Source of the DNA: Diphasiastrum complanatum | Taxonomy: Eukaryota > Streptophyta > Lycopodiopsida > Lycopodiales > Lycopodiaceae | NCBI GenBank assembly: GCA_029204225.1 | Contig: CM055111.1 | Span: 44,121,815 to 44,185,814, forward strand | Length of the DNA stretch: 64,000 bases | Reading direction: 5' to 3' | Part shown: piece after piece, positions 44,643 to 58,740 of the stretch | How the letters are laid out: the number at the start of each line of letters is the position of its first letter | Position numbering within the stretch: position 1 is the first letter of the stretch | Translations under genes and position numbers: made by a program | The notes under the pieces: model-generated | Database searches by the model: none | The model's input: only the letters and a program-made list of their open reading frames with translations | Told to the model about the DNA's origin: nothing

Positions 44643-44843
44643 TTAACCATAACCTAGGTGATCCTCCTCATGTAAACTCATATTTAAACGACCTACATGG
44701 AACACAGGATGAGCCTTGATTCCCTTTGGTAACTGTAATTTGTAAGCTAAAGATCCAGTCCTTTTCAAGATTTTATATGGTCCACTATAATGAGCAGACA
44801 ATTTGTAATGCTTCCTAGTACACATTACCTTAGGATCCTTCAA
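44643..44843 (-). pseudogene. Ty3/gypsy integrase C-terminal domain
   Basis: The segment reads HYKLSAHYSGPYKILKRTGS, then AYKLQLPKGIKAHPVFHV and GRLN. This matches the typical SH3-like end of plant gypsy polyproteins (GPF.I..R.G..AY.L.LP....HPVFHVS.L). It lies close to the 3' LTR, as expected. Confidence 0.85.
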
Positions 44844-44899
44844 AATTCTAAGATATACCCAATCTCCAACTTGAAACTCTCAAAGCAAACTTTTCAAAT

Positions 44900-45480
44900 T
44901 AGCAAAACATTTTCATGACTAATTGTAGCATTTCCAGCATTTCCCGCTTGAAATCCATCACTTTTGGAACTACCACCGTCTGATCATAAACACAAGCAAT
45001 CCAGATGGCATCCTCCAACTGAGAATAACTGACTCCGCTTACACTCATTTTAATAGTCTACAGGTAGTCCATTCACAAACTACCACTCCGCGTAGTTCTA
45101 TGAAAATGTGGCACTTTAGTAAAGAGATCCATGAACTCCTGTATATAAATATCCAAGTCCCACAATCCCATCTTAAGCTCAACAAAATGCAAGTAGGAGT
45201 TCCGCTCATCCATGGCCATGAAGTTTTCAGAAATACATCCCGAAAAGCATCCCATGTGACCAGCTTAGGATCGAGATCCCTCCACCACGAGATGGCTTTA
45301 CTCCAAGTAAATCAATACGGAAGAAATTCTTTTCTCTTTAGGAACAATGTGTAGACCTAAATAGCTATTCCACCTATTTGTCCATGATTCAATTGTTGCC
45401 GACTGCTTAACTTTCTTGTCCACCAAAAAAACCTTTGGCTAAAATCCAAGTGAGTCGAGGATGCTACATCATGTCAAGAC
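44900..45480 (-). pseudogene. Ty3/gypsy gag-like remnant
   Basis: At 45073-45255 the minus strand has WDLDIYIQEFMDLFTKVPHF, resembling the linker and helix of a retrotransposon gag. If so, almost all of pol between gag and the integrase end has been deleted. The match is weak. Confidence 0.4.
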
Positions 45481-45569
45481 AACAGAAACTTGATTTGTTC
45501 CCACTACTTGTTACTCTGGTGTATGTGTATATCAAGGAGTGCCTTGCTCATGATATCCAGAATCGACTG

Positions 45570-46024
45570 TGATATCCGGACTTCCCTCATGTCCACACCT
45601 CTTCAAGTGTTTTGTCGAATAAGACTTTGGTTGTAAGTCGATTTTGAAGACATGCAACTATCGAGACGGCTTTTGCCCAAATGGTATTCGATAATCATGC
45701 ATGTAGAATCATGCCTTTTTGCACTTTCGACAATTGTACGAAATTTACATTCACTATACTATATAAGTATGCCATGAGCTTTGCATTAATCCTTGAATTT
45801 AGTAGAAGTGAATTTGCCATCCACCATCAGTCCGAATTGCCTATGATTTTCTTAGAAGTTTGATTCTCAACTTCATGCTTGAATTGTTGAAAATACCTGA
45901 AGGCTTTTGATTTCTTCTTCAGAAAATAGACTACTATCCTCCTTGAATTATCATCAATAAGGTTAGAATTGCATGTTGTTGTAGCGGGTATTTCATATCC
46001 ATCGTCAACCCTAAGCACAAACAA
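45570..46024 (-). pseudogene. Copia integrase fragment
   Basis: Minus strand from 46024: LIDDNSRRIVVYFLKKKSKA then FRYFQQFKHEVENQTSKKI, the copia integrase core between the first and second Asp. Near 45690-45590 it continues with TIWAKAVSIVACLQNRLTTK, which corresponds to the FWAEAV...NR.PTK block. The intervening part is broken. Confidence 0.75.
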
Positions 46025-46049
46025 GCATCAAAGGATGAAATAGATCTTT

Positions 46050-46415
<366 letters not shown>

Positions 46416-46624
46416 ACTAATTTGCAGTTACTGTTTGTGACAACTTTTTGCCAATTTTTTTTGCATAACTTTGGAATTTTCCCTACACTTCCAGAGATAC
46501 CATTTGAGTTCGCCCTCCTCACTGTACCTTCTCCTAATATTGCTCTATCACATATCCAAGAGGTGAGGACAAATCACAAAAGCTGATAAAGCTATTGCAT
46601 TTTGCACATTGGCACTTGCTCCAA

Positions 46625-46800
46625 ATTTTTCATATTCCCCAACTTGTGCATTTCCAGATTTTTAAGTTCCCCACTTTCACATTCCTCAAGTTTTTGCTTT
46701 CCCAAATATTTGCATTCCCCAAATTCCACATTTCCAAAACTTTTCATTTCTCCCCACACATTTTTGCCTCCCAAGATCCATCTTCCCCACAGTTTGACTC
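46625..46800 (+). repeat. Pyrimidine-rich minisatellite between inverted array units
   Basis: A unit of roughly 18-21 bp of the form (A/T)TTCCCCAAATT..GCATT recurs about eight times. It separates the two oppositely oriented parts of the H array. Confidence 0.65.
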
Positions 46801-47932
46801 GGTCATTTTTGCCTCCCTAGGTCCTACATTCAAGGTTAGAAAAATCTTCAGTGAAGAGGGCGAACACAAATGGTAGCTCAAGAAGTGTCAGAAAATTTTC
46901 AAAGTTATGCAAAAAAACTGGCAAGGAATTGTCACTAACAGTAACTTAAGTGCCAATATTCAAAATGCAATAACTTTTGACCTTTTTTGATCTAGGTTTT
47001 CCCTTTGAAATTCTGATAGAGCAAGATTAGGAGAATCTCCAGTGAAGAGGGCGAACTCAAATGGTAGCTCTGGAAGAATAGGGAAGTTTTCAAAGTTATG
47101 CAAAAAAATTGGCAAGAAATTGTCACTAACAGTAACTTTGCAGATTAGTGTAAGTGCCAATATTCAAAATGCAATAACATTTTGAGCTTTTGTGATCTAG
47201 GTTGACCCTTTCGACATGTGATAGAGCAAGATTAGGAGAATCCTCAATAAAGAGGGCGAACTCAGATAGCAGCTCAGGAAGTGTAGGGAAATTTCCAAAG
47301 TTGGATACAGAGACAGACTGGTGAACAACTGGTTTTATGACAATGTTTTAGCTGATTTTGTTAGGGGATTAACTCCAGATTTTTCAGTGATTTTAATCCC
47401 TGTTTAGTGGGATGGGATGGTGAAGGTACACACCCACATTTACATGCAAACACAACAGTCAAAAAAAAAATCAACAAAAGAGTAGAAAATTGAGAGTAGA
47501 ATAATGCCCAAAAAATGGCAACTAGAGTAGTGGGGGGAAGAGCCATTTGGCTCACCGGCGACGATGCCAATGTTAAGCCTAGTTTCACTAAGAGGAAGTG
47601 GCTCGGTGTCGTGTGTAGTCCGATCCAATGAGGAGCTTTGGAGATGGATCAACCTCCACTAGTTCAAGCTGCAAAGACAAACAAGGTTCTAGAAACTATA
47701 CACTAGCATGGCATTTACAACGAGCGGCATACAAAATAAATCATTGACATACCTAGAAATTAATTAGAACATCTTACCTTACACATTACAACCATCCACA
47801 CATATACACAAGAAAGAGAGAAAAAGGGGGGAGGAGAGAAGAGTCAGGAAAAGAGGGAGAGAAATAGAGAGAAAGTATTAACTAGCGAGAGCATGGGGAG
47901 TAGGAGAGAGGAGGAAGGGAGAGGATGAGTGA

Positions 47933-48042
<110 letters not shown>

Positions 48043-48342
48043 CAAAAATGCTAGTCTACTTCTATTAAATTGTCGATCCCCGTACAAAGGAAATGGCTTT
48101 TATATCAAGGAGTTGAGAGGCTCCTTTCTTGCCATTGGCCCACTTATTTATACAAGGATCATCATCTCAACCATTAAGATGCATTTGTGTTTATTTTTGT
48201 TGAGATGTGCTTTCTATTCTTAGACCTGAATAGTACAAGTTTTACAAACACACTTTGACCAAACTTGAACCTTGAAGTCTAAGTTAGAGACTTATTTTAT
48301 TATTTTGTGCTCCATGGCACATATTAGCTCACAATACCAACA

Positions 48343-49030
48343 ATGTTATATATTTGGCCTAGTCATGATAAGTTAAATCAAACTTCCTAATGTTGTCTAT
48401 AAAACGTAGCATCAAATGGCTATGACTCATCAAGCTTGGAAAGCTTTTTACTTGGTTTAATGGATGTGTTCACTAACTTACAATCTTGTAGCCTGAACCT
48501 ATGCAACAATTATTTGACATACTTGACCTGAGTTAGCCCCACCTCATGTTCTTTTTGCCACACTTCCACTCCAAGACAATAGTGCATTAGATTGAGATCC
48601 ATCATTTCGAATTGATTCATGAGATTGGTCTTGATCATATATATCATCTTTTGATTATTTTCAGTGATAATCAAGCTGTCAACATAAAGAGCAACCCAAG
48701 AAATCCTACCATCAAAGCATAAGACATAAAGATTAGGATCGAAGTGTGTTTTAACCATCCCCCTAGAATGGAACTATGCATTAATCCTACTATACCATGC
48801 ACGTGGCACTTGTTTTAGGTCATAAATTACTTTTTTCAAGTCACAAACCATATGTTCATGTCCTTTCTCAACAAAGCCTTTTACTATGTCAGAAGCAAAG
48901 TTCTCAACAAAGAGATAAGCTTGAACGCAAGACATGATGACAGATATTTTCACTAAGGCATTGAGCTTGGATGTACACAAGAGATATTGAGTAATGCTAA
49001 GTTTAAAGGCCAAGGCATTCATGGATTCAG
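48343..49030 (-). pseudogene. Copia reverse transcriptase and RNase H remnant
   Basis: Read leftward: KKVIYDLKQVPRAWYSRINA near 48830-48775, then LYVLCFDGRISWVALYVDSL. The YVDD box is YVDS, so a catalytic Asp is lost. HYCLGVEVW and a degenerate KLS..D/YRQ block follow near 48450-48400. Stops and a short missing piece are present. Confidence 0.8.
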
Positions 49031-49130
49031 ATTAAGGGAGAGTGTTGTTAAAATCTGATTATTAATCTATATACATTCATTTATCCGGTTTTTGCATTTT
49101 ACTCATGTTATCGCACAATCTATAGGAAGG
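49031..49130 (+). repeat. B-family polypurine tract and LTR start, plus orientation
   Basis: CAGATTAAGGGAGAG at about 49026-49044 followed by TGTTGTTAAAATCTGATT repeats the junction of element B at 30649-30664 in the opposite direction. Only about 85 bp of the LTR remain. Confidence 0.7.
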
Positions 49131-49887
49131 TTTGGTACCTGTCCAAAATTCGAATGGTGTTTTGTCTGAGAGACCTTTAGTAGGACATCTGTTCTAAATA
49201 TAGGTTGTTGATGAAATAGCTATAGCCTAGAAGGACTTCAGAAGTGACGCATGTGATAACATGCACTTTGCCGATTCGACTAAGGTTCTGTTCTTTCTCT
49301 CAGCAAGACCATTTGACTAAGGCGAATAGGAGGTAATGTATTGTTGCTCAATGCCGTTGTTAAGACAGTACTCCTTGAATTCGGGAGAGATATATTTTCC
49401 CTCGTTGTCAGACCTTAGTGCTTTGATTTGTTTGCCAGTTTGATTTTCTACATGCTCTTTAATTGTCTGAACTTGATGAAAGCCTCTGATTTCTGCTAGG
49501 TCCACATATATATGTATGAACAACATCTAACAGACCTTTTTATGACTCGATATAAAAGGAATCCTAGTCTGCTTTCCAAGAATACAGGTATGGCAGACAA
49601 AGAGATCGACTTTGCCAGAAGGATAGTCAAGATGAAGTGCTAGGGATTGTTTGGACGTGTTCGAAACAAATGCATAATTCAAGTGTCCTAAGCGATGATG
49701 CCATAGTAATGACTTAGCTTGTAGAGAGCTACAGTTCAAGGGGAGAAAGTCTTTCATAAGAGCTCTAGAATCAGAAGAACAATGTGCCAATCTATATAAG
49801 TATCCATGCCTCTTGTCGAGTGCAAGGATCTTATTATCGTAAGACATGGGGACATGCAGCAGAAGTTGGAAGATTTGAGCGTAGGCG
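49131..49887 (-). pseudogene. Copia integrase fragment, paralogue of element B (uninterrupted site)
   Basis: It contains LLWHHRLGHLNYAFVSNT (pre-integrase), GKVDLFVCHTCILGKQTR and, further left, IKALRSDNEGKYISPEFK and KEYCLNNGIEQQYI. It corresponds to the B sequence on both sides of element A and shows the empty form of A's insertion site near 49660-49675. Stops and deletions are present. Confidence 0.85.
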
Positions 49888-50576
49888 TGTAAGAACGGAA
49901 ACACAACAGTTAGCAGCAGAAATATTCAAGAAGAATGATTCATACAGAATTGCACAAATGAACAATACAATAGTGAGACAAGAATTGCACTCTGATTAAT
50001 ATCAACAGTGAAGTAATAACTTTAGCTTGCTGAGCATGATAACGCTGGCTACAGATAACTCTGATTGAAAAAAACCCTACTTAGCTTGATTAAACTAGTA
50101 GTATATTTACAAGTGTCGAGAGACAAATATTTTATAAGCCTCAAATGCCATTTACTCCAGTCTTTGTACATGTACAAAAATAGGTAACCGCCCTTGGGAT
50201 ATTTGGCTGTTAGGTTTGATGATAAGTTGGCGACGTCGATCTGCCAATGTAACGAAAAACCCGAAAAACCCGAAGGTGCCCTTAGACTAAAGGTATGTAG
50301 ATCTCGAAGGTGCCTCTAGAGCGAAGGCATGAAATATGCGAAAAACCCAAAGGTAGGTCTGAAATGGTTTCCAAGGCATTCTGACACTGTGTCGTATTTT
50401 TTCACGAAGGTGCGAAAAAATGCGAAGGTGCCTTAAAAACGATTAAGGCACAAAAATTTCAAAGGTAAAAAATGCGAAGGTCCAAAACATGTAATTGGCC
50501 TTCGGTTTTCAGGATGCTCATTACCTGAATGCTTTGTTTAAGGCTGAGCATAAGAAATCTAACACTCCCCCTTAAT
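49888..50576 (-). repeat. 3' LTR of copia element G2 and its polypurine tract
   Basis: The LTR ends AAATCTAACA at 50564, and the minus strand outside it reads ATTAAGGGGGAG (50576-50565), a good polypurine tract. The right end resembles the LTR at 13381-13941. Its interior carries CGAAAAACCCGAAGGTGC-type repeats (50255-50480). The left limit is approximate. Confidence 0.65.
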
Positions 50577-51540
50577 GTGGATCCTGAAAAACCTTGATCT
50601 TCATATTTAACATATTGTTAAATCTGAGATGTTGCTCCTTTGATAGAGTCTTTGTGAAGTAATCTGCTGCCATGTAGTTTGTTTTGTAGAAAACCAATGC
50701 TACGAACTTTCTCTCTAAGGTAATGATACATGATTTCAATATGTTTGCTTTGAGAGTGAAATCTCGGATTGAGAGATAATGCTATTGTGTTTTGATTGTC
50801 ACAATAGATTGTTGTAGGAAGTGGTTGTACAAGGTTGATGTCTACAAGCAGTTGCCTTAGCCAGATCACCTCTTTGGTTGCATTTATAACAACTATGTAT
50901 TAGGATTTTGTTGATGATAATGCAACCGAGGTCTGCTTTCGGCTGTTCCATGAGATTGGGCCTTGGTTGTATAAAAATACAAATCCAGAAGTTGATTTTC
51001 TGGTGTCAACATCTCGTGCCCAATCTGCATCTCTGTAGGCTTCAAGGATGTTGGCAGTTTGGCTGCCTCCATAGCATATGCTGAGAGTTTTCGTTGCTTG
51101 GATGTACTTCATGACCTTTGTTAGTGCTTTCCAATGAGTTAAGCTTGGATTTGATAAGAACTGGCTTAGTGTACTGATCAAATATGCAAGGTTTGGTCGC
51201 GTGCAGATCATTGCGTACATCAGTGAGCCGATGATGGATTGAAACGAGTATTGCTTCATTTCCTCCTTTTATGCCTCAGTTTGAGGAGACTGTTTCTTTG
51301 ATAACTTTAGTCCAGGGTCGAGTGGAAAGTGACTTGGTTTGCAGTTGGCCATACCATACTTTTTCAGCACGTTGTTGAGATATCGTTGCTGACTGATAAA
51401 AATTAGTCTGCTGAGTAAATCTCGATGGATATGGATTCCAAGACAATAGTGGGCTGGACCCATGTCAGTCATCTTGTATTCCTGGGCCAGCATGCATTTC
51501 GTATCATTCATCAGATTCAGATTGTTACTGAATAAGAGTG
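50577..51540 (-). pseudogene. Copia element G2 RNase H and reverse transcriptase end
   Basis: Read leftward: AHYCLGIHIHRDLLSRLI, QQRYLNNVLKKYGM and FPLDPGLKLS (end of RT); FQSIIGSLMYAMICTRPNLA, FLSNPSLTHWK and DADWARDVDTRKSTSGFVF (RNase H); WLRQLLVDI and YCDNQNTIALSLNPRFHSQS with KHIEIMYHYLREK. Frames are broken at about 51260 and 50885. Upstream pol is missing. Confidence 0.88.
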
Positions 51541-51543
51541 TAA

Positions 51544-51579
51544 TGTTGATTAGTCAATTAGTAGGAGAATAATCCAACA
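51544..51579 (-). repeat. 36-bp B-family LTR edge
   Basis: TGTTGATTAGTCAATTAGTA followed by AATAATCCAACA is the terminal piece of the B LTR. It begins and ends like an LTR by chance of truncation. It lies at the junction of the copia and gypsy remnants. Confidence 0.6.
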
Positions 51580-51599
51580 CGTTACGACTCTCAAACAAA

Positions 51600-54500
51600 T
51601 AATGTTAACTGGAATCAAGCTCTTGCAATTGTGGATTGTACACAACAGGCTATATGTGCAAAAGAGATGACAAGCCAAAATTAAGTGATATTCTTGTTAC
51701 AGTAGTTGATTGTACACTTGATACACCTATAACATTTCCAGTCAACATGATGAATGTGGCATGGATATCAACTGAGCCGATTTTAGATCATGTTGAAGAT
51801 GAACTCATTCTTGCCAGCCATGCTTTATCTTACGATGAGAATGCGGAACTCACTGATGATTAAATTCTAACCCATATGGATCCTATAAGATATGGAGTTT
51901 GCAATATTCAAGATGAACCACAGTATAATCACCGAAAGCAGCGATACTGGAAGAAGGGAAGACCATTGGACCAATGACGAAGAAGAAAGCTAAGCAGCAT
52001 TATAATACGGTTCTGAAGTGGAAGAATCCACCAAATGAAGTAATTTCGATGATTTTCAAAAACTAGTACCCTTGAGGACATGATAAGGGAAAGGAAATAT
52101 TAATAATGATTCTTCAAGAGTTCTAGGAAGTTATTGCCTTCTCGCAAGAAATCTAAGCATAAAACAAAGGTGTTAATAGGAGAAAGAAGATGAAGTTCAT
52201 CAAGATATGCTGGATCATTTCAAGCGTTATACTTTTGATGATGTTGTGATCATGTTACCTAAAGTTCACATCGTGAACTTGAAGACCAAGTGCCAAAAAC
52301 ACAAGAAGTTTACGATGGACCAGCTAGGACGCACCCTATGAAACTAGCTGAACTAAGGGAAGTTGAGAAGATAGTTTGCAGCCTACCTTAGAATAGTTTC
52401 AAGCTTTGAGAAACTTATTAATCAAATATCAAGATTGTTTCGATTTGAAGGGAATTCCTAGCAGTGCGAGCATACCGAATGGGTTTCAACAATTGTCATC
52501 GTTCTCAAGAAAAATGGCAAGATGATAATTTGTGTGAACTGAAAGGCACTGAATAAAGTAACGCGCAAAGATCACTTTTCACGGAAAGCATATTGGATCG
52601 CCTTGTTGGAGCGGAAGCATATAGTTTTTTGGATGGTTCAGTGGTTATAATCAAGTTAAAATCGCACATGCAACATAAAACAACTTTTGTAGGAGATTGA
52701 GAAACCTATGCTTATAAAGTTATGCTATTTGGACTTTGTAATACACCGAGTTCATTTCAACAGGTTATGCAGTTTGCTTTTAAAGAGTATTTGCAGAAAT
52801 CTATTGAAATTTATTTGGATGATCTTGGAGACAACAATTCTGTTACAGACCATCTGGAACATTTGAAAAAAGTGTTTGAACGTTGTTGTAAGTACCAGAT
52901 TTATATCAGGGCATAAAATTGCTATAGAGTATTCCAAAATCAAGGTTATTGTGGAGTTACCTCCACCAGGAACAATCCGGGGAGTTTACATTTTTATGGG
53001 TCATGCAAATTATTACTGGATATTTATCTTATTCGTTCAGATCTGGCACGACCTTTATACAAATTGACGATGGTACCGATTTGGACAACTGAGGCTTTGG
53101 AAGCATTTCTAAAATTGAAGAAAGCCTTAGCCTCTGCACCAATCTTACGAGCTCCAAATTAGACAATTGAATTTTATGTGAATATTGATACATCAAAATA
53201 TGCCATTGGATTCGTCTTGACACAACCAAGAGAATATAAGAAAGATTTTCTAATCAAGTCTGCTAGTCTACAATTGAGTGATGCGAAAATGAATTATTCA
53301 ACTATAGAATGAGAAGTGTTAGATATGGTGTTTTTAGTATAAAGGTTTCGACGCTATGTAATGGCGGCGCATTTTGCTTTTTATACTGACCATCAACCTT
53401 TACTTTATTTGGTAAACAAGACATGCAATACTGGACGCATTGCAAGATGGTTATTACATTGCAAGTTCGGAAAGGGAAACAACATTATCTTATTGATCAT
53501 GTCTCAAGAATACAAACAATGCCAGTTAATATTGAAGTGGATGATGAACTTCCAGATGCTGCAATATTTGATGGTGAAGCAGTACCTGAATGGGTAGCAG
53601 ATATTGTCGAATATCTAATGTTAGGCCAACCTAATGAATCTATGTCCAAAGTTCAACAAAGGCTATTAATTTTGAAAGCGCAACCTTATCAATTGATTGC
53701 TGGTCAATTGTATCGCTGTGGAGCTGATGATATTATGCAAAGATGTGTTTTACCAAATGAAGTACTTGATTTAATCATGTTTTCACATGATGGAATGGGA
53801 GGAGGTCATTTTTCATCTGATATCTTTGTTTGAAAAATTTTGCAATCAGGATGTTGGTGGCCTATGCTTCATAAGGATATTGAGAAGTACATCCAGTCAT
53901 GTGATGTATGTCAACGAGCATGTCACCCTACGAAACAATATTATGAACCGTTACATCCAGTCCTAGCACAAATACCTCTTGAAAAATGGGAACTTGATTA
54001 TGTTGGTCCTATTCATCTCGCGGAGCGAGGTACTCAAGGTAGATATATCATCGTAGCGACAGATTATATGACCAAATGGATTGAAGCCAGAGCAGTTCGT
54101 GTAGCTGATGCAAAAACTAATGCTAAGTCTTTATATGAAAATATCATTGTTCGATTTGGTTGTTCTGTTGAGATTGTCAGTGATCAGGAAACACATTTTG
54201 TCAATGAAACGATAAAGTGTTCTAAGAAATGTTTTGTTATTCATCAGTTTAGTACTTTGTATATCCGAGAGATAATGGACAAGCAAAATCTTCCAATAAG
54301 ATCCTTTGCAGTATTATGACAAAAACAGTGGAAACAAGTTGTTATGATTGGGAACATAAACTACATGCAACGTTATGGGCATTCAGAACAGCTTATAAAG
54401 CTAGTACAAATTAGACACCATTTCAACTTGTTTATGGCCAGAATGAAGTTATGCCAATAGAATTTTTGATGCCATCATTACGCATAACAGCTATGAAACG

Positions 54501-54660
54501 CTTGGATGATGCTAAATATTTACAACTATGTCATGAGGCTTTACATAAACTTTGTGAAACCATATTGATGGAAGTTCATGCACTAGCAGAAATGAAAGCT
54601 CGTCACAAAGTCTAACATGATCGTCGATTGTATAAGAAGGATCCTTAGTTGCCTCACACT
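51600..54660 (+). pseudogene. Ty3/gypsy polyprotein, decayed, plus strand
   Basis: In order: a protease-region-like frame (51636-51863, DILVTVVDCTLDTP); RT around 52430-52900, with FGLCNTPSSFQQVMQFAFKE and the YLDD box in IEIYLDDL; a thumb/connection remnant; RNase H near 53200-53470 (FYTDHQPLLYLVN); the H2C2 zinc domain at about 53760-53930 (SHDGMGGGH, CDVCQRACHPTKQ); and the integrase core at 53960-54230 (WELDYVGPI with Asp, VSDQETHFVN with Asp). IN continues to about 54650 (DRRLYKKDP). Frequent stops make it dead. Motif order with integrase after RNase H identifies Ty3/gypsy rather than copia. LTRs were not found. Confidence 0.88.
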
Positions 54661-55271
54661 TAGAATATAAGGTTCACGGGTTTCGTGCTGATTTTGTGTT
54701 AGCTATTTATGAGCTAGCACCAGCCGAAAATCGTCCCACCAGACATCAACCTCCTAGAGTCATAGGCAAGTACGTAGCGAGATAGTATCACCCCACTCAC
54801 CTCCCTGCTGCTACTAGCTCTGATCTACCCATTCCCCTATCCTTTGAAGTCACCCTCGCCGTTAATTCCACACAAGTGTCTACTGTGACTATTGGTTTCA
54901 CCGTCCAAGTTGAAAAAGCACGAGACATCTCACCCCAACATTTGACAGCCATGTCTCTCTCCACCCAATGTTTTATGAAACTTTTCGATGATTCCAACCC
55001 CCTCGATAATCAGCAGTTTATTCAGATCAATACCAAATCTAGCACCAGCATTCCAAACACCAGAGACACCATCACAATCCAGTCTATGGTCAGATCTCCA
55101 AAGATATTCGATGCACAAGTCCCAGACAAGTTCGAGGGTGAAGATACATTTGAAGAAGAAGATCCGCAAGCAAAACTTCAAGGCAAATCAGTGCACCAGT
55201 GGGATCTGTACCTCCTACTGCACAAACTACCATGTCGTCGGCGGTCTCTCTTGATTCTGGTGACATCCTGA
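54661..55271 (+). other. Unassigned segment with an open stretch (54785-55271)
   Basis: After the gypsy integrase remnant the plus strand stays open for about 160 codons but lacks an early ATG. The composition is Ser/Thr-rich with a charged Glu/Asp run near its end (EGEDTFEEEDPQAK). I recognise no domain. It may be the tail of the gypsy polyprotein, a coding piece of another element, or chance. Confidence 0.35.
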
Positions 55272-57060
55272 GAATTCATACACACCTGGGACGGATGATC
55301 CAGAAAAAATGAGAGTAGAATTACGATGGAGAAACAGATTTCCAATCTCGACTCCAAAAACACCTTGATCAGTCAGAAGCTACTTCAGATCAATCGGAAG
55401 TTGCTTAAATAAAAAAAAACCAGCATAAAATGATAGAGTAGGATGAGTATGGGTAAGATAGATAAAGCTACCAATAACTTTCCAATCCAAGTTGACAGTA
55501 GGATCATACAAATAGTTGTAGCAAAACATGGATAAATCGACCACCACTAAGCATATATAGTTAAAGAAGATTTTGATCTTCAAAGCACCACACATCTATT
55601 CAAAGGGATTAGCAAGAACTTTAAACCATACCTATTAATAAAATACAAAAATTTATTTCTATGTTCACACCTCGTGGGAGCATGTCTAAGGATCTCCAAA
55701 TTCTTGAACCCTGATAAACCAACAGGTGCCTCAAATTCCACAGTTCCAATTGTGACACATATAACTTACCTTAACCACCATTAAAAAAGTAAACTATTGT
55801 TAATTCTAACTCTCTCCTTTAAAACCCAGTTACCTTTAGCTACAGACAATTGTCCTAAACACCTCAAATTTGTCTTTTCATAAGAGTTTCATGAATATAT
55901 TTGCTAGTTGTTTTTCAATCTTGCAATGCAATTCGATTTCTTTGCTTAGGAGCCTCTCACGAATGCAATGATACTTCACCTCAATATGTTTTATATGAGC
56001 ATGATAAGCATAGTTTCTCACTAACTGGATTCCAGTTGGATTATCATTATATATGATAGTCTCATGCACTTGCAATATTTCAGTCTCCATCAAGATCTAT
56101 CTAAGCCAAATTGCATCTTGTGTTGCTAAGTGTCGTGTACTCAACTTTGTCATAAATTAAAAGTACGATATCTTGTTTATTGCTAGAGAAGCTTCCATTT
56201 CCAACTTGAAACACATAGCCTGTGGTGGATTTTTGTCATCAACACATCCAATCCAATTTGTATTCACACAACTTTGCAACATTGGTTGATTTTTTTCACT
56301 TACATAATTAAGACAAACTTAGATGTGCCTTTGATATATTTTAATATTCGTTTACTTGCTTTCGAATGTTCTTAACTATATTATGCCATAAACTTATTTA
56401 CAAGCCCAACCACAAAACATATATATGGCCTAATTGTAGTAAGATTTTTCAAACTAGTCACAAGTTGACGATAAAGAGTTGCGTCCACTTCTAAAGTACC
56501 ATCAATTGTAGATAGTTTTTTATTAACCTCAATGGAAGTGCTAATTGGCTTAGAATCTTGTATGTAAAACCATCTCAACAATTTAGCAATATACTTTGAC
56601 TACGTCACAAAATGCCTTGATTTTGTTGCCAAACTTTCACACATAAACATAAGTGCATAAAGTGTAGATCAATCATCTCAACATGAGTATGTGAATCACC
56701 CTTCACATCATTGATAAACTTTCAATTGTTTCTCATGATTATCAAATCATGTATGTACACATATAAATTAGAATCTGATTTTTTTTTTTCCTAATCCCTT
56801 CTATCAAAAGTAATCTTCAAAGGCACTATACCAAGCTCTAGGAGCTGGTTTGAGGCCATACAATGCTTTGTGTAGTTTGCATACCTTACTCTCTTGCCTT
56901 TCGATCATAGATTCCTTGGGTTGGGTCATGTATACTTCTCCATTCCATGACTCCATTGAGGAACACAATCTTCCCATCCATTTGATGCAGCTTCCACCCA
57001 AAGCAGGATGCCAATGTAATAACAAACCTAAACATCATCCACTATGACACTGTGTTATAA
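55272..57060 (-). pseudogene. Copia reverse transcriptase and RNase H remnants
   Basis: At 57025-56804: EVYMTQPKESM and KLHKALYGLKPAPRAWYSAF (RT). At 56581-56381: KKLSTIDGTLEVDATLYRQL and TIRPYICFVVG. At 56093-55878: YNDNPTGIQLVRN, KHIEVKYHCIRERLL and QLANIFMKLL (RNase H end). A second small piece at 55595-55380 repeats the IGSFIYLTHTHPTLSF block, so a duplicate or another element is also present. The YVDD region is not readable. A possible LTR end is near 55811 (TCTAACTCTCTCC). Confidence 0.8.
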
Positions 57061-58300
<1,240 letters not shown>

Positions 58301-58740
58301 TTTACTTGCCCTACCTCTTTTCTTGTGTTTTTTGTGGACACCCTCAAGATCTCTGTCGATCTACAAGCCCAAGTAGCATTTTGCTTCACCTAGGTCTGAT
58401 ATTTCAAAGTGCCTTGAAATATCTTCTTTCACTTATGCAATCAGTGTGTTGCACTTTGACAGAATCAGTGTGTCGTCAATGTAGACACCAATGATAATAA
58501 TTTCACTATCTATGACTTTCACGTAGACGTTGTAGTCAGCCATTAAAGGCTGAAAGCCTAAGGATTTGAGTGCATGATCATTCTTTTTGTACCACTGCCT
58601 GGCAGACTATTTTAGTCTATAGATGCTCTTGTGCATCCTACAAGCATAGTCAACAAATGACTTACAATAAAAACCTAGTGGCTGGTTCACCTACTATGTG
58701 TTCTCCTTCGCCAGCTTGCTGAGCAACGTCTAGTAAGAAG
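58301..58740 (-). pseudogene. Copia reverse transcriptase fragment
   Basis: Read leftward from about 58650: RMHKSIYRLK, a stop, SARQWYKKNDHALKSLGF, then DYNVYVKV and the catalytic box YIDD within IIIIGVYIDDTLILSKC near 58470. The YIDD variant keeps both Asp residues. The frame is broken by the stop and has no flanking domains. Confidence 0.8.

Noticed and set aside
51600-54660. Endogenous pararetrovirus
   Set aside because: A Ty3/gypsy motif order with an H2C2 zinc domain and integrase core after RNase H was seen, and no coat or movement-protein motif.
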